This document shows, piece after piece, positions 35,177 through 37,429 of a DNA stretch of 37,429 bases. Every line of letters starts with the position of its first letter. Position 1 is the first letter of the stretch. The DNA is taken from positions 1-37,429 of the forward strand of contig NZ_CALNAT010000155.1 of assembly GCF_937873925.1 (NCBI RefSeq). Reading direction: 5' to 3'. Both the position numbers and the translations under genes were made by a program. This DNA is from an uncultured Proteiniphilum sp. (GTDB taxonomy: Bacteria > Bacteroidota > Bacteroidia > Bacteroidales > Dysgonomonadaceae). The notes under the pieces are model-generated. The model saw nothing but the letters and a program-made list of their open reading frames with translations, made no database searches and had not been told where the DNA came from.

Positions 35177-37429
35177 CTATCTAATTACCTTCATCAGATC
35201 GTTTGGATCTATATTCCCACTCGGCTTAAAAGCGCCACTATTCATATACTGCATTAAACTGAATCTCAGTTGACGCGCTTCAGGCCGTGATGTTAAATCA
35301 TTGACAAGATCTGCGCCGCTTACCACTATCCTACCCTTGCCTATTTGTGCCTCAAATAGTAAAGTCAGGCTTCTGTTGCTTACCCAGTCATCAATAATAC
35401 GGACTATTGGTTTCACATCACTGGCCAAAGAATCTAATAGTACAGCGTCTGCATGGCTCATTGCATCCCACCATTGCCAATTCGAATGATATTCGGTAGG
35501 AAAATCTTTAAGAGCAGGATGTGAAGGATCACACAGAATTCCCAGCGTGTGGGGTTTCTGGTTTCCAGTCCAGGCCGTATTCCAGAATATACTTGAGAAA
35601 CCGACCCCTATGTTTCCCCCCATTCCCGGAGACACCCTGCCTTTACCGAGACTGAGCAATACCTTTCCCCCATTCTGTAAATATTCCAAAGTGGATCTGT
35701 CAAGATTCTCCACAACTTTAATATCTGCCGATTCAATTTTTTGGTTTTCAGGATAAACCCAAATATCCCACGAGTTCTCGAATTTCTCTATATTTATTTT
35801 GAGATTCAATTTCCGGGGTTCATTTTTATTCCGGAAGTTATAGACTACCTCACCCAATTGAATGGCATTTCCGATAGGAATATCCTGTTGACCCAACGTT
35901 CCTTCTGAAATAATTTCACCATCCTCCACAAGTTGCCATTTCGGGCTGATTGCCTGGAAAGGTTTTTCCCCGAAGTGTGCCACTTCTATCTTTGCAGTCA
36001 TTGTTTCACCTTCGGTAAAAATATGTTTTTCGAGTCGTGCCAATGGAACCGTAGTATTACAAAACCGGCTGTATTCTTCAGGGGAAATATAACCCTTCTC
36101 TTCCCAGAAAGGATCGAGAACACCTACCAACGCAGTGCCCTGACCCGGAAAATCATGCAGATCAAGCAGTTGAAAGCCGGCAAAACCAGGAGTACGGAGT
36201 GCCGCTTCAATATCAGCCTTGTAACATAACGATTGGAGTTTTCCGGAAGCCAATAAAAAACTATCGGCCAGATGCCCCATCTTATGGGTCTGCAGGCTTT
36301 CCTGAAAAATTTCAAAATTCCTGGGTTTCAATACCCCGGTGTATTTCTCAATTTCTTTAAAATTGGGATATACGCACCATTGGCCAATTTCATGGCTTAC
36401 TACAGGAATTTTGTCTTTCGGCACTTTTTGTGACCAGTCATAATCAGTCCGCGGCGGTTCCGAATTAATGATACTGTTCAGTCCCTCTGCCCACCTTTGT
36501 ATACGCGGCTCAGGAATATTATGGTAATCATTTACCTCTAATACAGGCCAACCGGCACCACTGGTATAAACACGACGATCATCCTTTTCTTTCCAATAGC
36601 TTACAAACTCCGCAAGGAATTCGTTGGATTTCGGTCCCCCGGGTTCATTTCCGTAAGCCATCATTACAAAGGAGGGGTGGTTGCCATAGTTTTTGACGAT
36701 TCGCTCACTTTCATCCCAAACATATTGGTCTACAGGCAATCCACTTCCTAATTGAACGCTTTGGTTGGCCCAGGAAGAACATTCAACCTGAAGGTATACA
36801 CCCATTTCGTCTGCCGCTTCAAAAGCAATTTCCGGCGGACACCATGAGTGAAATCGAATGTGATTCAAACCATGGGCTTGTATAGCCGTGTATATTTTCT
36901 TCCAATATTCAATGTCGGTAGACGGATAACCCGTCAGAGGGAAAATAGCGCACTCCAACGTCCCACGCAGAAAGACAGGCTGGCCGTTAATAGCAAAACG
37001 GGAACCATCCACCTTAAATTCACGTAACCCAAAATCAACTGAATAGGCATCCGTTTCATTCCCCGAATTCATCGTAAGAAAAAGTCTGTATACATTAGGA
37101 TTGAATTCATCCCATAGCAGGGCGTCTTCTCCCATGTTATAAACCATCTCCACATCGTTCTTACCGGGAGAGATCTCAAACTTCCACGATTGTCCTTTTA
37201 TTTTTTTACCATTCTTTTTAAGACGGGCGTCAGCCGAAAACTTTACAGTGTATGTTTCCGAAAGAAAATTATTCACTGTTGCCTTTACTTTCACAGTCTT
37301 ATCTTCTACATTCGGGAAGACCTCTATATTATCAAATAAGATTTTTCCGGCTGCTTTCAGCGATATTTCCCCTACAATACCATTCCAATTCGATTGGGTA
37401 TGATCGGATATACTATGCGAATTTTCTCC
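35177..37429 (-). CDS. Glycoside hydrolase family 2 (GH2 copy D), 5' end outside the window
   Basis: 750 residues are visible, and the reading frame is open to the window edge. By comparison with copy A about 180 N-terminal residues (signal peptide and most of the sugar-binding domain) are missing. The visible part starts near SDHTQSNWNGIVGEI, the end of the sugar-binding domain. An Ig-like domain, TIM barrel and the shared C-terminal region follow. The acid/base Glu lies at 36644-36646 (YGNEPGG) and the nucleophile Glu at 36389-36391 (SHEIGQWCVYP). RGTLECAIFPL and FHSWCPP make it closest to copy A. After the stop there is a 242-base gap before SusC, so it may belong to the same or a preceding transcript. 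The GH2 call is firm; the substrate is unknown. Confidence 0.9.
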   Translation of the reverse strand, partial: GENSHSISDHTQSNWNGIVGEISLKAAGKILFDNIEVFPNVEDKTVKVKATVNNFLSETYTVKFSADARLKKNGKKIKGQSWKFEISPGKNDVEMVYNMGEDALLWDEFNPNVYRLFLTMNSGNETDAYSVDFGLREFKVDGSRFAINGQPVFLRGTLECAIFPLTGYPSTDIEYWKKIYTAIQAHGLNHIRFHSWCPPEIAFEAADEMGVYLQVECSSWANQSVQLGSGLPVDQYVWDESERIVKNYGNHPSFVMMAYGNEPGGPKSNEFLAEFVSYWKEKDDRRVYTSGAGWPVLEVNDYHNIPEPRIQRWAEGLNSIINSEPPRTDYDWSQKVPKDKIPVVSHEIGQWCVYPNFKEIEKYTGVLKPRNFEIFQESLQTHKMGHLADSFLLASGKLQSLCYKADIEAALRTPGFAGFQLLDLHDFPGQGTALVGVLDPFWEEKGYISPEEYSRFCNTTVPLARLEKHIFTEGETMTAKIEVAHFGEKPFQAISPKWQLVEDGEIISEGTLGQQDIPIGNAIQLGEVVYNFRNKNEPRKLNLKINIEKFENSWDIWVYPENQKIESADIKVVENLDRSTLEYLQNGGKVLLSLGKGRVSPGMGGNIGVGFSSIFWNTAWTGNQKPHTLGILCDPSHPALKDFPTEYHSNWQWWDAMSHADAVLLDSLASDVKPIVRIIDDWVSNRSLTLLFEAQIGKGRIVVSGADLVNDLTSRPEARQLRFSLMQYMNSGAFKPSGNIDPNDLMKVIR

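Noticed and set aside
37292..37294. GTG as the start of GH2 copy D
   Set aside because: The frame stays open to the window edge and encodes GH2 sugar-binding-domain sequence (SDHTQSNWNG), so the gene is truncated by the window and does not start here.

Overview
The window looks like a chromosomal segment of a Bacteroidota member, most likely an anaerobic Bacteroidales. The evidence is two tandem SusC/SusD pairs, enzymes with Bacteroidota-type signal peptides and lipoboxes, a promoter-like element of the TAnnTTTG type, weak Shine-Dalgarno sequences, and two sulfatases of the serine type, which need the oxygen-sensitive maturase anSME. The genus cannot be fixed from this sequence.

Layout. Positions 1-50 are the 3' end of a tRNA-Pro(GGG), followed by a clear intrinsic terminator. 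Positions 292-3069 (+) encode an IRP1/AcnA-type aconitase. Positions 3103-4284 (-) encode an RtcB RNA ligase. These form the housekeeping flank. From 4362 to the right end (37429) every gene is on the minus strand, and together they form one polysaccharide utilization locus (PUL).

In transcription order (right to left) the PUL contains: a GH2 cut by the window edge; SusC; SusD; a second SusC that lacks the usual N-terminal domain; a second SusD; a SusE/F-position surface lipoprotein; a hairpin terminator followed by a promoter-like site; a serine-type S1 sulfatase with a helical C-terminal extension; a GH30 lipoprotein; GH2; an unrecognised Asp-rich, calcium-loop protein; GH2; a second serine-type sulfatase; an SGNH-hydrolase/GH105 fusion; a heparinase II/III-type lyase; a fourth GH2 lipoprotein; and a candidate terminator.

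How it may work together (inference). The two SusC/D pairs and the SusE-like lipoprotein capture and import oligosaccharides. The heparinase-like lyase cuts a uronic-acid glycan and leaves 4,5-unsaturated ends. The GH105 domain removes the unsaturated uronate. The sulfatases strip sulfate esters, the SGNH domain may remove acyl esters, and GH30 and four paralogous GH2 enzymes trim the rest. This points to a sulfated, uronate-containing and probably branched polysaccharide, but the exact glycan cannot be named. The most promising undescribed element is the 602-residue Asp-rich secreted protein (15289-17097), which overlaps a GH2 gene by ATGA at both ends. No regulator (HTCS, ECF sigma/FecR) and no sulfatase maturase lies inside the window.
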